Source: Bin87 sp965197635
GTDB lineage: Bacteria > Chloroflexota > Dehalococcoidia > Lucifugimonadales > UBA3495
Direction of reading: 5' to 3'
DNA: 64,000 nucleotides
NCBI GenBank assembly: GCA_965197635.1
Contig: CBDANN010000008.1
Coordinates: 1,860,001-1,924,000 of the forward strand
Positions 7,517-16,043 of this stretch are shown in pieces. The notes under the pieces are model-generated. The model worked only from the letters and a program-made list of their open reading frames with translations, did no database searches and had not been told where the DNA came from. The first letter of the stretch is position 1. The number at the start of each line of letters is the position of its first letter. A program made the position numbers and the translations under genes.

Positions 7517-8137
7517 TTAGCATCCTTGTGGTTGCCATGTTGCGGGCGGTTTGGCCCAGGCCGCCGGATCGATTTGCCCCATGCTCCCCAACGATACGTC
7601 CACTTCGCCGGCGATTTTGCGATCCCATTCGTCGGCCCATTGCTGGGGCAGTCGTGGCCGGGCCTCGCGCCAGGTCATCCGTTGGCCGCCGTTGGTATGC
7701 CCGGCCAGCGCCTCGACGAGAAACGCGGTCATGTCGCCCCCGTCCATGGCGTTTACAACTCGGCAGTCCAGGTAGCCGAAACTGCCTTCCAACAGTGGAC
7801 TGCCAGTTGGGCCGGTGAAATATGGGACGTCGGCCAGCTTGTCGCAATCTCGGCCGGAACGCATACCGAGTTGCCAAATGAGCGAGAGTTGGTCGTGATC
7901 GAGAAAATTGACCGCGAGCACTCCGCTGGCTGCGATGAGGTCATGCGTGTAGTTAGTATGGTAAATCTGCACGATAAGGCGAGGACGATGCAGGACGATG
8001 GCGGCGGCGGTGATGGCAACCGCGATCTGGGCGTTCACCACGCTCCCCGCGCGCACGGATACCGCCGCCAGCGGCGCACTGAGCCCACCGAGGAGTGGGC
8101 CTACGTCGGTCGGGTTGATGTCCGGGGGAGATGACAT
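7517..8137 (-). CDS. Flavin-reductase-like / FMN-binding split-barrel protein
   Basis: About 206 residues from MSSPPDINPT. The region PRLIVQIYHTNYTHDLIAASGVLAVNFL resembles the flavin reductase family, in which 'vsfkp..hT..li...g.fvvN.l' marks the FMN-binding split barrel. GSFGYLDCRVVNAMDGGDMTAFL matches the later conserved strand where 'c.v..~~~.gdh.l~vG' is usual. It would bind FMN and reduce it, or serve as a small flavoenzyme. An ATG at 8173 in the same frame would add 12 residues but overlaps the upstream gene. The substrate is not evident from the context. Confidence 0.7.
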   Translation of the reverse strand: MSSPPDINPTDVGPLLGGLSAPLAAVSVRAGSVVNAQIAVAITAAAIVLHRPRLIVQIYHTNYTHDLIAASGVLAVNFLDHDQLSLIWQLGMRSGRDCDKLADVPYFTGPTGSPLLEGSFGYLDCRVVNAMDGGDMTAFLVEALAGHTNGGQRMTWREARPRLPQQWADEWDRKIAGEVDVSLGSMGQIDPAAWAKPPATWQPQGC

Positions 8138-8166
8138 TTGGAGAAATGGGTTTGCTACCCGACAGG

Positions 8167-9195
8167 TTACCAATCGGGTTGAGTGTCCGTGGCGTCGTCG
8201 GCAGTGAGTCGCATTTGCTCGGTGCCGTCCCGGTTCATGTAGAGAATTTCAGCGTTGCCATAGGCGTAAGACACGAAGGCGATTTGGTCGCCGGTCTGTG
8301 ACCAATCGGGCATCGCATCGTCCTTGGTATTCTGGGTCAGGCGCTCGCGTTCGGAACCGTCCACCAGCACCGTGAATATCTCCGATTGGTTGTCAAACTG
8401 GACCACGAAGGCCAGGCGCCGACCGTTGGCTGACCAGGACGGAGCGAACTCATCGCGTTCGTCGTCGGAAACGGCCACCTCGTCGGTATCGTCGGTCCAA
8501 CTGTCGGACTTGGTGGGGCGCAGCACGTAGATGTCACGGCCGTCGTCAGCGTGGCGGAGGAAAGCGATGCGGTCGCCCTTGGGGGACCACACCGGGTCCG
8601 AATCGGGCCCGTCAGTGAGTTCGATGCGGTTCACGCCGTCGGGGTTGCGGAGCAGCAGGCCATCGTGTCCCGATTCGGTGAACACCAGCCATTGGCCGTC
8701 GGGCGACCAATCACCGACTTGTTCCTGGGCCGGGTTGAAAGTCAAGCGTGTTTTTTGCCCGGTTGCCAGGTCAACCATGTAAATGTCCGGTTCGCCTTCA
8801 ACGTCGGACACATACGCGATTCGATCCGAACCGGGAGACCAGACCGGGGGTTGTGTCGCTTCGACTCCAGAGACCAGCGCGTTAACGTCGCCCGTATCGG
8901 CGTCGAAGACCATCAAATCGTTGCGTGTTCCCTGGGAGACCCAAGCCAGGAAGCGTTGACCGGGCGACCACCGGGGGAACCTCGCGTTGGCGTTTTTGGA
9001 CGATATTCGGACCGGCTGGTCGGCGTCCGTTTCCATCACCCACACTTGGGCATCGGTTCCGTTGCTTACCGTGTACGCGATGGCGGGCAGATCATCGCCA
9101 AACCAACCGCTCACGAAACAACCGGTCAACCCGGTTGACAGGGCCACGAAGGACAAAAGAAGAAATAGGCGAAATACGCTGGACAGTGATTTCAT
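8167..9195 (-). CDS. TolB-like WD40/PD40 beta-propeller lipoprotein
   Basis: A 342-residue protein with a lipoprotein signal: a hydrophobic stretch at residues 7-22 and the lipobox LTGC, which makes Cys26 the mature N-terminus. The rest is repeats of the TolB/PD40 type, such as RFPRWSPGQRFLAWVS, QVGDWSPDGQWLVFTE, DPVWSPKGDRIAFLR and MPDWSQTGDQIAFVS, spaced by about 42 residues. At least six blades can be read, enough for a closed propeller. It is exported and probably tethered to the outer face of the membrane, where such propellers usually bind partners rather than act as enzymes. A TATAAT box lies at 9235-9240 on this strand. Confidence 0.88.
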   Translation of the reverse strand: MKSLSSVFRLFLLLSFVALSTGLTGCFVSGWFGDDLPAIAYTVSNGTDAQVWVMETDADQPVRISSKNANARFPRWSPGQRFLAWVSQGTRNDLMVFDADTGDVNALVSGVEATQPPVWSPGSDRIAYVSDVEGEPDIYMVDLATGQKTRLTFNPAQEQVGDWSPDGQWLVFTESGHDGLLLRNPDGVNRIELTDGPDSDPVWSPKGDRIAFLRHADDGRDIYVLRPTKSDSWTDDTDEVAVSDDERDEFAPSWSANGRRLAFVVQFDNQSEIFTVLVDGSERERLTQNTKDDAMPDWSQTGDQIAFVSYAYGNAEILYMNRDGTEQMRLTADDATDTQPDW

Positions 9196-9565
9196 ATTCG
9201 ACGGCTACGACTCGCTGAGTATGCAACAATGAGCATTATAACGCAACGCATATTGATAAACGTGCGGCATCCTTCGTACGACTTTCCTGCGCGTTGGCGC
9301 TTGCAGCATCCAATCGTATATGGCCCGGACCGTTACAAAAATGAAAACGCTCCTGCGCCACCGGCGGCGCATCACGCCAACACTCTCGCATTAAATCATT
9401 ATGTGGGATACGGTGCTGTTGTGAGAATGATATGCAACGATTCCGATCAACTAAATCTAACTTTCGCGGAAAACCTGACGGTTGCTTATTTGGCTATCAC
9501 GTGATAACCTGTGTGCCGAAAAATGACAAAGAAAGAGCAACGAAGGGCAAGGTCAGAAGCGAGTA
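9196..9565. other. Divergent intergenic region before rpsO
   Basis: This 370-bp AT-richer stretch separates the TolB-like lipoprotein gene (minus) and rpsO (plus). It should hold promoters for both. Apart from a TATAAT on the minus strand (plus-strand ATTATA at 9235-9240) I see no gene or strong repeat. Short frames here have no coding character. Confidence 0.5.
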
Positions 9566-9832
9566 ATGTTGGACGCAGACATCAAGCAGAGAATCATCCA
9601 GGAATATCAGACCCACGATTCCGACACTGGCTCAACAGAATTGCAGGTTGCGATGCTCACCGAGCGCATCCGGCAAGTTACCGACCACCTCCGCACCCAC
9701 CGGAAGGATGTCCATTCCCGGCGGGGATTGGTAACGATGGTATCCAAGCGGCGCCGTCTTCTCAATTACTTGAGCCGCGAAGACGTGACCCGCTACCAGA
9801 CTTTGATCGGCCGTTTAGGCCTCCGCCGGTAG
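9566..9832 (+). CDS. rpsO: 30S ribosomal protein S15
   Basis: An 88-residue protein matching the full family length. Family signatures are DTGSTELQVAMLTERI near residue 20, HSRRGLVTMVSKRRRLLNYL near residue 49 and the C-terminal GRLGLRR. S15 binds the 16S rRNA central domain and nucleates platform assembly. It stands upstream of pnp, an arrangement conserved in many bacteria, where rpsO and pnp may share transcripts processed by RNases. A GC-rich stem-loop follows at 9860-9888. Confidence 0.98.
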   Translation: MLDADIKQRIIQEYQTHDSDTGSTELQVAMLTERIRQVTDHLRTHRKDVHSRRGLVTMVSKRRRLLNYLSREDVTRYQTLIGRLGLRR

Positions 9833-9859
9833 CCGACGGCCCCACTGTCCTGACCCTTC

Positions 9860-9888
9860 AGCCCGTTCGCCGCTACGCATGACGGGCT
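9860..9888 (+). terminator. Stem-loop downstream of rpsO
   Basis: AGCCCGT and ACGGGCT pair around a 15-nt loop. No T-run follows, so it may be an RNA-processing or stabilising hairpin between rpsO and pnp rather than a full terminator. Confidence 0.45.
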
Positions 9889-10262
9889 TCCCAGACCTCA
9901 AACAGCGCCTCCCAATGTCCGGGATAGCCTGGTGGTCGGGATTCCCCGTTCCGTTGCCGCAGAACCGCAGAATGGCCCCCTAGCGTAGCTTATTACGAAA
10001 ATCCCGTGGCAGAGAACAGCCCCGGTGCCCCGGCTGAATCCGGAGGAGGGGATATAACACTCCAGGCACAAACAGGTTGGATACCTGCCGTTGTTTTTAC
10101 GGATCCCTGTTTGTGATGGCGCACAAGCGCGGTACTGTGTTGCCACTGTAGGCGAGAAGAATTACTGACGCGATCAATTTCCTGAACCCGGCCGTACCGC
10201 GAATTACCATAGGCGGTTGGGCAGTAACACGACTGGAAGACGAGGTAGAAAGCTTTACCGTT
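9889..10262 (+). other. Long rpsO-pnp intergenic leader
   Basis: The 374 bases ahead of pnp carry no convincing gene; short frames on the minus strand lack coding character. The stretch contains the inverted repeat at 10068-10114. It is long enough for a pnp promoter and a structured leader. Confidence 0.4.
10068..10114 (+). promoter_or_regulatory. Inverted repeat in the pnp leader
   Basis: ACAAACAGG at 10068-10076 pairs with CCTGTTTGT at 10106-10114 with a 29-nt loop that itself contains a CCGTTGTTTTTACGG hairpin. In Escherichia coli the pnp leader forms an RNase III-cut hairpin used for autoregulation. Position and shape are similar here, but the function is inferred. Confidence 0.35.
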
Positions 10263-12893
10263 ATGACCACTACAGACGCCACCACAGAATTGATGAACCC
10301 GTTCGTCATTGAAGGCGAAATTGGCGGGCATCCAATTACCCTCGAAACCGGACGCCTGGCGCAACAGGCCCACGGAGCGGTAACTATAACCTGCGGGGAA
10401 ACCATCCTACTGGCAACCGTTGTAATGTCCGACCAGGCACGGGAGGGAATTGATTTCCTGCCCCTCACCGTCGAATTTGAAGAGCGCTTGTACGCGGTCG
10501 GTAAAATCCCCGGTAGTTTCTTCCGGCGCGAAGGTCGTCCCGGCACCGAAGCGATCCTCTCGGCGCGTCTGACCGACCGCAGCATCCGCCCCCTCTTTCC
10601 CAAAGGCTTGCACAACGAAGTCCAAGTCATCATCACCGTCTTGTCGGTTGACGAAGAGCACCCGCCCGAAACCTTGGGCATGGTGGCCGCTTCGGCAGCC
10701 CTTTCCATCAGCCACATTCCCTTCGACGGACCCATTGGCGCCTGCCGCGTAGCCTGGGACGGGAGCGATTACCACATCAATCCGAGTTTCCAACGCGCCG
10801 GTGCCGCGCAGTTGAATATGATTGTCGCCAGCAACCGCCAGGCCATCATGATGGTGGAGTCCGGCTCAGTTGAGGTGCCGGAAGACGTTATATTGGAGGG
10901 CATCCGCCTCTCCCACGAGAGCAACGCACAGACTATCGAACTGATCGACCGCCTCGTGGCCGAGCGCGGCGCTGACAAGACCGAGGCCCATTTCGACTAC
11001 GAAACCACTGAGGAACGCCAGAAAAAGGTGGATGCCTTGGTGAACGGCCGAATCGCCGAAGTGTTGGAGCGCAACTCTTTCAAGAGCGAACGCGATTCCA
11101 GCCTGGACGCGGTAGAAGCCGAAGTCGCTGCCCAACTGGCGGACGACTATTCCGGCGCCGAAATCGCAGAATCTTTCAAGAACCTGGTCAAGAAGGAAGT
11201 GCGCGGACGGATTATCAACCAGAACGTCCGACCCGACGGCCGCAGCACCGACGAAATCCGCCCTATTACCTGCAGCGTCGGCGAACTGCCCCGCGCGCAC
11301 GGCAGCGGCCTGTTCACTCGTGGTCAGACCCAGGTGCTCTCGGTGGCGACCCTTGCGTCGCTGGCGATGAGGCAGACCCTGGACACCGTGGGACCCGACA
11401 ATACCAAGCAGTTCATGCACCACTACAACTTCCCGCCCTACAGCGTGGGCGAAGCGCGCCGCGTGGGTTCCCCGGGACGTCGGGAAATCGGCCACGGCGC
11501 CCTGGCCGAGCGCGCCATCTTGGCTGCCATGCCGCCCGAAGAGGATTTCCCTTACACCGTCCGCGTGGTCAGTGAAGTCCTGGCGTCCAACGGCTCGACT
11601 TCCATGGGTAGCGTTTGCGGCTCGTCGCTGGCGCTGATGGACGCCGGCGTGCCCCTGGTTGCTCCGGTCGCTGGCATCGCCATGGGCTTGATCACCGACG
11701 GCGACAGCGACCGCTACGCGATCCTCAGCGACATCCAGGGTATTGAGGACTTCCTCGGCGACATGGACTTCAAAGTCGCCGGCACCGAGCGCGGCATCAA
11801 TGCCTTGCAGATGGACGTGAAGATTGACGGTTTGACGCAGGAACTGCTCAGCGAAGCGCTTGAGCAGGCCCGCGTAGGTCGCCTTCATATCCTGGGTCGC
11901 ATGGCAGAGGCCATCACGGAGCCTCGCGCCCAGATGAGCCGGTACGCTCCCAAGCTCGTCCGAATGCAGATCCCGGTCGAGAAAATCGGTGCGCTCATCG
12001 GCCCCGGCGGGCGCGTCATCCGCGCCATTCAGGAGGAAACCGGCTGCAACATCGACGTGTCCGACGACGGTGGTGTCATCGTATCCTCCAACGACCAGGG
12101 CATGATTGAACTGGCCCGCAGTCGGGTCGACGGGTTGACCCGCGACCCCGAAGTGGGCGACATCATCACCGGCAAAATAACTCGCACGACCAACTTCGGC
12201 GTATTCGTCGAACTTACCCCGGGAGGCAAGGATGGCCTCGTGCGTAACGATGACCTGGGCGATTTGGCCTACGAAAACGTGGACATCGGCCAGGAAATTA
12301 CCGTGATGATCCACGAGATTGACCATATGGGTCGTATCAACCTCTCCCGACGCGCACTGATGGGCGACACCGAGCCTCCGGCTGCGCGTCCGGAACGGAG
12401 CGGATTTGGTGACCGGGATCGGGATCGCGGCCCGCGCGGAGGATTCGACCGAGACCGTGGCCCCGGGCGGGGCAACTTCGGTGACCGCGACCGGGATCGC
12501 CCATCACGGGGCGGTTACGGCGATCGTGATCGTGGCCCTGGTGGCGGTGGCTACGGCGGCGGGCGCGACCGAGACCGTACCGGATCCGGATCCGGATCCG
12601 GATCTGGCTCGGGCCGCGGCGGCGGCGGTGGCTACGGCGGAGGCCGTGGCGGCCCCGGCGGTGGGGGCGGCGGCGGAGGCCGTGGCGGCCCCGGCGGTGG
12701 GGGCGGCGGTGGAGGCCGTGGCGGCCCCGGCGGTGGGGGCGGCGGAGGACGCGAGCGTGACCGCAACTCCATGCTGGGCAGCGAACCCTCCGACCGCGAC
12801 CGGGGCGGGCGACGACCTCCTGGGCGACCCACCGGCAGCGGACGCAACCCATCTGACCGGAGGTTCCTCGGCGGCGGCGGCGCTCGACGCTAG
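10263..12893 (+). CDS. pnp: Polynucleotide phosphorylase with long RGG-type tail
   Basis: An 876-residue 3'-5' exoribonuclease/polymerase of the RNA degradosome. Two RNase PH domains span roughly residues 10-230 and 320-550, the second with the phosphate-binding GSTSMGSVCGSSLALMD and the acidic DMDFKVAGTERGINALQMD. A KH domain (IPVEKIGALIGPGGR) starts near residue 569 and an S1 domain (GDIITGKITRTTNFGVFVE) near residue 631. Beyond residue 704 lies a 170-residue tail, far longer than usual. It is rich in DRDRD, RGG and polyglycine and includes three copies of a 12-residue RGGPGGGGGGGG unit (36-bp DNA repeats, about 12640-12750). Such tails bind RNA or partner proteins in other families. A terminator follows at 12926. 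Confidence 0.98.
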   Translation: MTTTDATTELMNPFVIEGEIGGHPITLETGRLAQQAHGAVTITCGETILLATVVMSDQAREGIDFLPLTVEFEERLYAVGKIPGSFFRREGRPGTEAILSARLTDRSIRPLFPKGLHNEVQVIITVLSVDEEHPPETLGMVAASAALSISHIPFDGPIGACRVAWDGSDYHINPSFQRAGAAQLNMIVASNRQAIMMVESGSVEVPEDVILEGIRLSHESNAQTIELIDRLVAERGADKTEAHFDYETTEERQKKVDALVNGRIAEVLERNSFKSERDSSLDAVEAEVAAQLADDYSGAEIAESFKNLVKKEVRGRIINQNVRPDGRSTDEIRPITCSVGELPRAHGSGLFTRGQTQVLSVATLASLAMRQTLDTVGPDNTKQFMHHYNFPPYSVGEARRVGSPGRREIGHGALAERAILAAMPPEEDFPYTVRVVSEVLASNGSTSMGSVCGSSLALMDAGVPLVAPVAGIAMGLITDGDSDRYAILSDIQGIEDFLGDMDFKVAGTERGINALQMDVKIDGLTQELLSEALEQARVGRLHILGRMAEAITEPRAQMSRYAPKLVRMQIPVEKIGALIGPGGRVIRAIQEETGCNIDVSDDGGVIVSSNDQGMIELARSRVDGLTRDPEVGDIITGKITRTTNFGVFVELTPGGKDGLVRNDDLGDLAYENVDIGQEITVMIHEIDHMGRINLSRRALMGDTEPPAARPERSGFGDRDRDRGPRGGFDRDRGPGRGNFGDRDRDRPSRGGYGDRDRGPGGGGYGGGRDRDRTGSGSGSGSGSGRGGGGGYGGGRGGPGGGGGGGGRGGPGGGGGGGGRGGPGGGGGGGRERDRNSMLGSEPSDRDRGGRRPPGRPTGSGRNPSDRRFLGGGGARR
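12637..12750 (+). repeat. 36-bp tandem repeats in the pnp tail
   Basis: About three nearly identical 36-bp units encode RGGPGGGGGGGG. Copies differ at one or two third positions, which suggests recent unit duplication. A shorter (GGATCC)n-like run encoding Gly-Ser repeats precedes them near 12582-12606. Confidence 0.8.
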
Positions 12894-12925
12894 ATTGCCC
12901 GGACGTCAATCGAAGCAAAGTGGAT

Positions 12926-12957
12926 GGAGGCAGGTTCAGAAGCCTGCCTCCGTTCTT
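12926..12957 (+). terminator. Rho-independent terminator after pnp
   Basis: GGAGGCAGG (12926-12934) pairs with CCTGCCTCC (12943-12951) across an 8-nt loop and is followed by GTTCTTT. It ends the rpsO-pnp transcript. Confidence 0.8.
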
Positions 12958-13087
12958 TGGTGTAGCGCGGCAAAACGTGCGCACAGGCCATCAACCCCGA
13001 AGCGCTATGCTATTCGTCCTGTGGTATCATCATATTGAGATGCAAGTAGGGGATGCCCTGCCCGATATGCGATAGGGAGGTGCCGAT

Positions 13088-13777
13088 GTGCCCGTAATTA
13101 CGATAAACGGTCCAATCGGGGCCGGATCCATCGCAGTAGGTCAACAGGTTGCCCACGACCTACACCTGAACTACGTTGACCGAATGGTGTTCGCGGAAGC
13201 GGCTCGCATCATCGGGTCTCCGGTTTCCAACCTCATCGCCAAAGAACAGCGGGTGGAACGCTTCGGCGACCGGGTTGCCGACCTGTTCGGGCGTGTGCTG
13301 GAACGAGCCGCCGTTTCGGGGGACTACGACTTGGGGGTCGGCATCGAAACGCTGCCCGAAACCTACCACGAACTGGCGGGTGAGCCTTCCTCCAGGGTCC
13401 AACGCGTCAACGACCAGGTATTCATGGATACCACCCGTGAGGTTGTGCGCAACCTCGCTCAGGCGGGACACGTTGTCCTCATCGGGCGCGGCGCCAACGT
13501 CATCCTCGGCGACACGCCGGGCGTGCTTCACGTTGGGATGCTGGCGCCCATGTCGAAACGCGTCGAGACCATCATGGAACGGGAGCATCTGGGCGAATCG
13601 GAAGCTCGATCATATTTGGAAGGATTGGAAGAAGCACGCGTCAAATTCTTTCAGAAATTCTTCAAGGTTTCGCCTCAAGAACCCACCTTGTACCATATAG
13701 TGCTGGACATGGGGCACATGAGTAACGACACCGCCGCTAAAATCATTGCCCACGCTGCCGGCGATTTGGAGCACTGA
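13088..13777 (+). CDS. Cytidylate kinase-like protein (Cytidylate_kin2 type)
   Basis: A 229-residue P-loop-like protein. It starts with a GTG at 13088 behind a good GGGAGG site 8 bases upstream; an overlapping ATG at 13086 is out of frame. The N-terminal strand ITINGPIGAGSIAVGQQVA occupies the Walker A position, but the usual Lys is absent (GAGS where GSGKS is normal). This degenerate loop is typical of the Cytidylate_kin2 group, which often reads GSGG. The later segment VVLIGRGANVILGDTPGVLHVGML matches the group's second conserved strand. The substrate is unknown; the family name does not prove CMP kinase activity. It stands between two terminators' transcripts and may have its own promoter near 13010. 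Confidence 0.8.
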   Translation: MPVITINGPIGAGSIAVGQQVAHDLHLNYVDRMVFAEAARIIGSPVSNLIAKEQRVERFGDRVADLFGRVLERAAVSGDYDLGVGIETLPETYHELAGEPSSRVQRVNDQVFMDTTREVVRNLAQAGHVVLIGRGANVILGDTPGVLHVGMLAPMSKRVETIMEREHLGESEARSYLEGLEEARVKFFQKFFKVSPQEPTLYHIVLDMGHMSNDTAAKIIAHAAGDLEH

Positions 13778-13835
13778 ATATCATACAAAGCCGGCTGCCA
13801 ATGGTCGGCCACAAATCAAAGGAGGACTCGACGAT

Positions 13836-14129
13836 ATGTTCATCAGAATGGTTTGGGGAAAGCTCCGAGCCGGTTCCTGGGAGGAGTTTGAGCGCCATTA
13901 TCACGAGCGCGTTACCACCGGCTCCTCTCCCAAAGGCCTGAAAGAGCGCCAACTCATTCGCAGCACCGAGGACCCGGACGAGGGTGTCAGCGTCAGCGTG
14001 TGGGAGACCTTGGGAGACCTGCGGGCCTACGAGATCGGCGAATTTCGCGCCAACATCGCTCGTGAAGTGGAGCACCTCTATCGGGGGGAGTACTGGGTTA
14101 AACACTTTGAGGTCGCCTCCACCGACTGA
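13836..14129 (+). CDS. ABM-type (antibiotic biosynthesis monooxygenase-like) small protein
   Basis: A 97-residue protein starting MFIRMVWGKLRAGSWEEFE behind a strong AAAGGAGG site at about 13818-13825. The strand-helix opening 'W.k...G.wdefe..y' and the later RSTEDPDEGVSVSVWE strand fit the dimeric ferredoxin-like ABM fold. The frame is open upstream to an ATG at 13746 but that extension overlaps the preceding gene and lacks a ribosome site. ABM proteins range from heme oxygenases to small monooxygenases, so no substrate is proposed. A strong terminator follows. Confidence 0.7.
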   Translation: MFIRMVWGKLRAGSWEEFERHYHERVTTGSSPKGLKERQLIRSTEDPDEGVSVSVWETLGDLRAYEIGEFRANIAREVEHLYRGEYWVKHFEVASTD

Positions 14130-14153
14130 ATCCGTTCTCGATTCGATAACGAC

Positions 14154-14184
14154 AAGACCCCGCTCGGATCGAGCGGGGTCTTCT
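14154..14184 (+). terminator. Strong rho-independent terminator
   Basis: AAGACCCCGCTCG (14154-14166) pairs perfectly with CGAGCGGGGTCTT (14170-14182) around a 3-nt loop. It separates the plus-strand ABM gene from the convergent minus-strand gene and may act on both strands. Confidence 0.9.
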
Positions 14185-14258
14185 CACGTTAGTTACGGGA
14201 AAGCCCGAAGTTCGACGGTTAGTTGGGCCACATAGTCGGACTATCCGTTCCCGGCCGC

Positions 14259-14678
14259 TTAGCGACTCGCGCCGGCTCCGGCAACCCTGGCGATGCCGGC
14301 CCGGGAGCAGTCCTCATCCTCTTGGGCCGTGCCGCCGCTGCCGCCGACGGCTCCGATCAACTCGCCGCTCATATAGATGGGGAGAGCGCCTTGCCCGGGA
14401 ACGAACTCGCCACGTTCCACTTCCATCACCGCTCGCATGATCGGAGTGGTGGAACGCTCCGTCAGGTCGCCGCTGGGCTCGCCAAAACAGGCCGAAGCCC
14501 TGGCTTTGCCACGAGACACGTAGGGCGTGCGCCAGGCAGAACCATCCATCTTGCACATGGTGATGAGGTCTCCACGGGCATCCACAACGGAAAAACTGAA
14601 TGCTTTGCCCAAGTCCAGGGCGGCGGCCTTCGCGCCGGCCAGCACGGCCTCGGCTTGGTCAAGGGTAATGTTGGGCAT
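14259..14678 (-). CDS. GlcG/HbpS family (DUF336) heme-degrading-type protein
   Basis: A 139-residue protein with the DUF336 pattern. It shows an N-terminal helix with LDQAEAVLAGAKAAALDLG, a strand FSFSVVDARGDLITMCKMDG, RTPYVSRGKARASACFG, and the glycine-rich GELIGAVGGSGGTAQEDEDC near the end. Members of the HbpS/GlcG family bind heme or organic acids and form octamers. It is well preceded by AAGGAGA a few bases upstream of the ATG. A hairpin overlapping a TATAAT lies upstream at 14723-14743. Function beyond the family is not deducible here. Confidence 0.85.
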   Translation of the reverse strand: MPNITLDQAEAVLAGAKAAALDLGKAFSFSVVDARGDLITMCKMDGSAWRTPYVSRGKARASACFGEPSGDLTERSTTPIMRAVMEVERGEFVPGQGALPIYMSGELIGAVGGSGGTAQEDEDCSRAGIARVAGAGASR

Positions 14679-14722
14679 AGTCGTATCTCCTTGAATTTTG
14701 GACGGGTTGAGGCGGCAAAACC

Positions 14723-14743
14723 GCCTGCGTTATTATAGCAGGC
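14723..14743 (-). promoter_or_regulatory. Inverted repeat overlapping a -10 box upstream of the DUF336 gene
   Basis: GCCTGC and GCAGGC flank a 9-nt core containing the minus-strand TATAAT (plus-strand ATTATA at 14732-14737), about 55 bases before the gene start. The symmetry around the -10 box resembles an operator; no clear -35 was found. Confidence 0.35.
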
Positions 14744-14789
14744 GACACGCTAATCACCTTGGGCGTGTGTAGCAGGGTCTCTGGCGGCT

Positions 14790-14933
14790 ATGGCAACATT
14801 CTTTGGTTCTTTCAATCGCGGATGCGGCTGCGTGCTCGGCATAGTTGCCGGGTTGGTAATCGCTACCATCATCCTGGGTTTGATCTTTGTTGACGGCCAT
14901 TGGTGCGTCAACCACTGGTGTATCAATTTCTAA
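14790..14933 (+). CDS. 47-residue single-span membrane miniprotein
   Basis: A short frame reading MATFFGSFNRGCGCVLGIVA then a hydrophobic stretch GLVIATIILGLIFVD and a Trp/Cys/His-rich end HWCVNHWCINF. It has one convincing membrane span and four cysteines. It ends 34 bases before the LLM oxidoreductase start. No clear Shine-Dalgarno precedes it, so expression is uncertain, but a random frame would rarely give such a clean span. Confidence 0.4.
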   Translation: MATFFGSFNRGCGCVLGIVAGLVIATIILGLIFVDGHWCVNHWCINF

Positions 14934-14967
14934 ACGCCTACTTTGGCGTCTTCTCTGGAGCATCGCA

Positions 14968-15912
14968 ATGCAGTTCGGATTTTATCTTCCCAACCACGGC
15001 CCCAACGCCCAGCCGGAGCCATTGGCCCGGATCGCCCAAACTGGCGACCGCCTGGGTTTCTATTGCATGGTGGCGGGCGACCACGTGCTGGTTCCCAATC
15101 AAATCGAATCGCCCTATCCATATACGGTAGGCGGAGAGTTCCCCACCGGCGAAAGCGGCGAATACTTTGAGCAACTGACTTTGCTCACCTATTTGGCCGG
15201 CGTCACCGAAAACATCCGGATGGTCCCCAGCGTGATGATAGTCCCCTACCGCCCGCCCATCCTGGCCGCCAAAATACTGGCGACGCTGGACGTGCTGTCC
15301 CAGGGTCGCTTGATCCTGGGCGTCGGCGTGGGCTGGATGGAAGAGGAATTCGAAGCCCTGGGCACGCCGCCCTTCGCCGAACGCGGCGCGGTCACCGACG
15401 AATACCTGCGGGCCTACCAGGAGCTTTGGACCAGCGACAACCCCGAGTTCGACGGGCAATACGTTCAGTTCTCCGGCATACAGTTTCTGCCCAAGCCGGT
15501 GCAGAAACCGCATCCGCCCATCTGGGTGGGCGGCCAGAGCCGGCCGGCCATCCGCCGTGCCGCCACCATCGGCGACGGCTGGCACCCGGTTGGCACCATT
15601 CCGGCGGCCACCCTTGAGCCCGAAGAACTAGCCGGCGACCTGGTGACCCTCAACCGCTTTGCCGAACAGGCTGGCCGCGACCCTGCCGAGATTCAGGTGT
15701 CAATGAAAGCGCCGCTTTACGATCCTGCTACCATGGAATCCGGCCCACGCCGTCGCTTCTCCGGTTCCGCCGACGCTATCCTGGAGGACATACACACCTA
15801 CGCGGAGGTCGGAGTCTCCCACATTATCTTTGACATCCGCGGCAGTGGCCTGCACCAGGCTCTGGAACGGTTGGATTGGTTCGCTGGAGACGTGATGCGA
15901 CACGCCGAATGA
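14968..15912 (+). CDS. LLM class (F420/FMN-dependent luciferase-like) oxidoreductase
   Basis: A 314-residue TIM-barrel oxidoreductase of the bacterial luciferase superfamily. Typical pieces are MQFGFYLPNHGP at the N-terminus, GDRLGFYCMVAGDHVLVP near residue 28, ATLDVLSQGRLILGVGVGW near residue 105 and HPPIWVGGQSRPAIRRAATIGDGWHP near residue 180. The last block is the TIGR03619-like F420 subgroup pattern. The substrate is unknown. An ATG at 14887 in frame would add 27 residues overlapping the small membrane frame; the ATG at 14968 gives the normal family start. Marine Chloroflexota carry many such paralogues, thought to attack recalcitrant organics. Confidence 0.9.
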   Translation: MQFGFYLPNHGPNAQPEPLARIAQTGDRLGFYCMVAGDHVLVPNQIESPYPYTVGGEFPTGESGEYFEQLTLLTYLAGVTENIRMVPSVMIVPYRPPILAAKILATLDVLSQGRLILGVGVGWMEEEFEALGTPPFAERGAVTDEYLRAYQELWTSDNPEFDGQYVQFSGIQFLPKPVQKPHPPIWVGGQSRPAIRRAATIGDGWHPVGTIPAATLEPEELAGDLVTLNRFAEQAGRDPAEIQVSMKAPLYDPATMESGPRRRFSGSADAILEDIHTYAEVGVSHIIFDIRGSGLHQALERLDWFAGDVMRHAE

Positions 15913-16043
15913 TCGAGGCAAACGGCTAGGGAACCAGCGGCCCTGTGCTATAATCACATCGCCGGTGGGCTGGCGTTTTTTATCGCAGCGCCAATGTTGC
16001 CTCCAGTCCAAGTCAACTGCATTTCGCGAGGAGGAATACTACT

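Noticed and set aside
9898..10735. Minus-strand frames across the pnp leader and start
   Set aside because: No coding character and mostly overlap pnp.
10866..12326. 486-residue minus-strand frame opposite pnp
   Set aside because: Rich in His, Val and Gly with no fold signature; it is the antisense shadow of a strongly conserved gene.
12582..12750. CRISPR-like tandem repeats
   Set aside because: The units are contiguous, coding and glycine-encoding, with no spacers.
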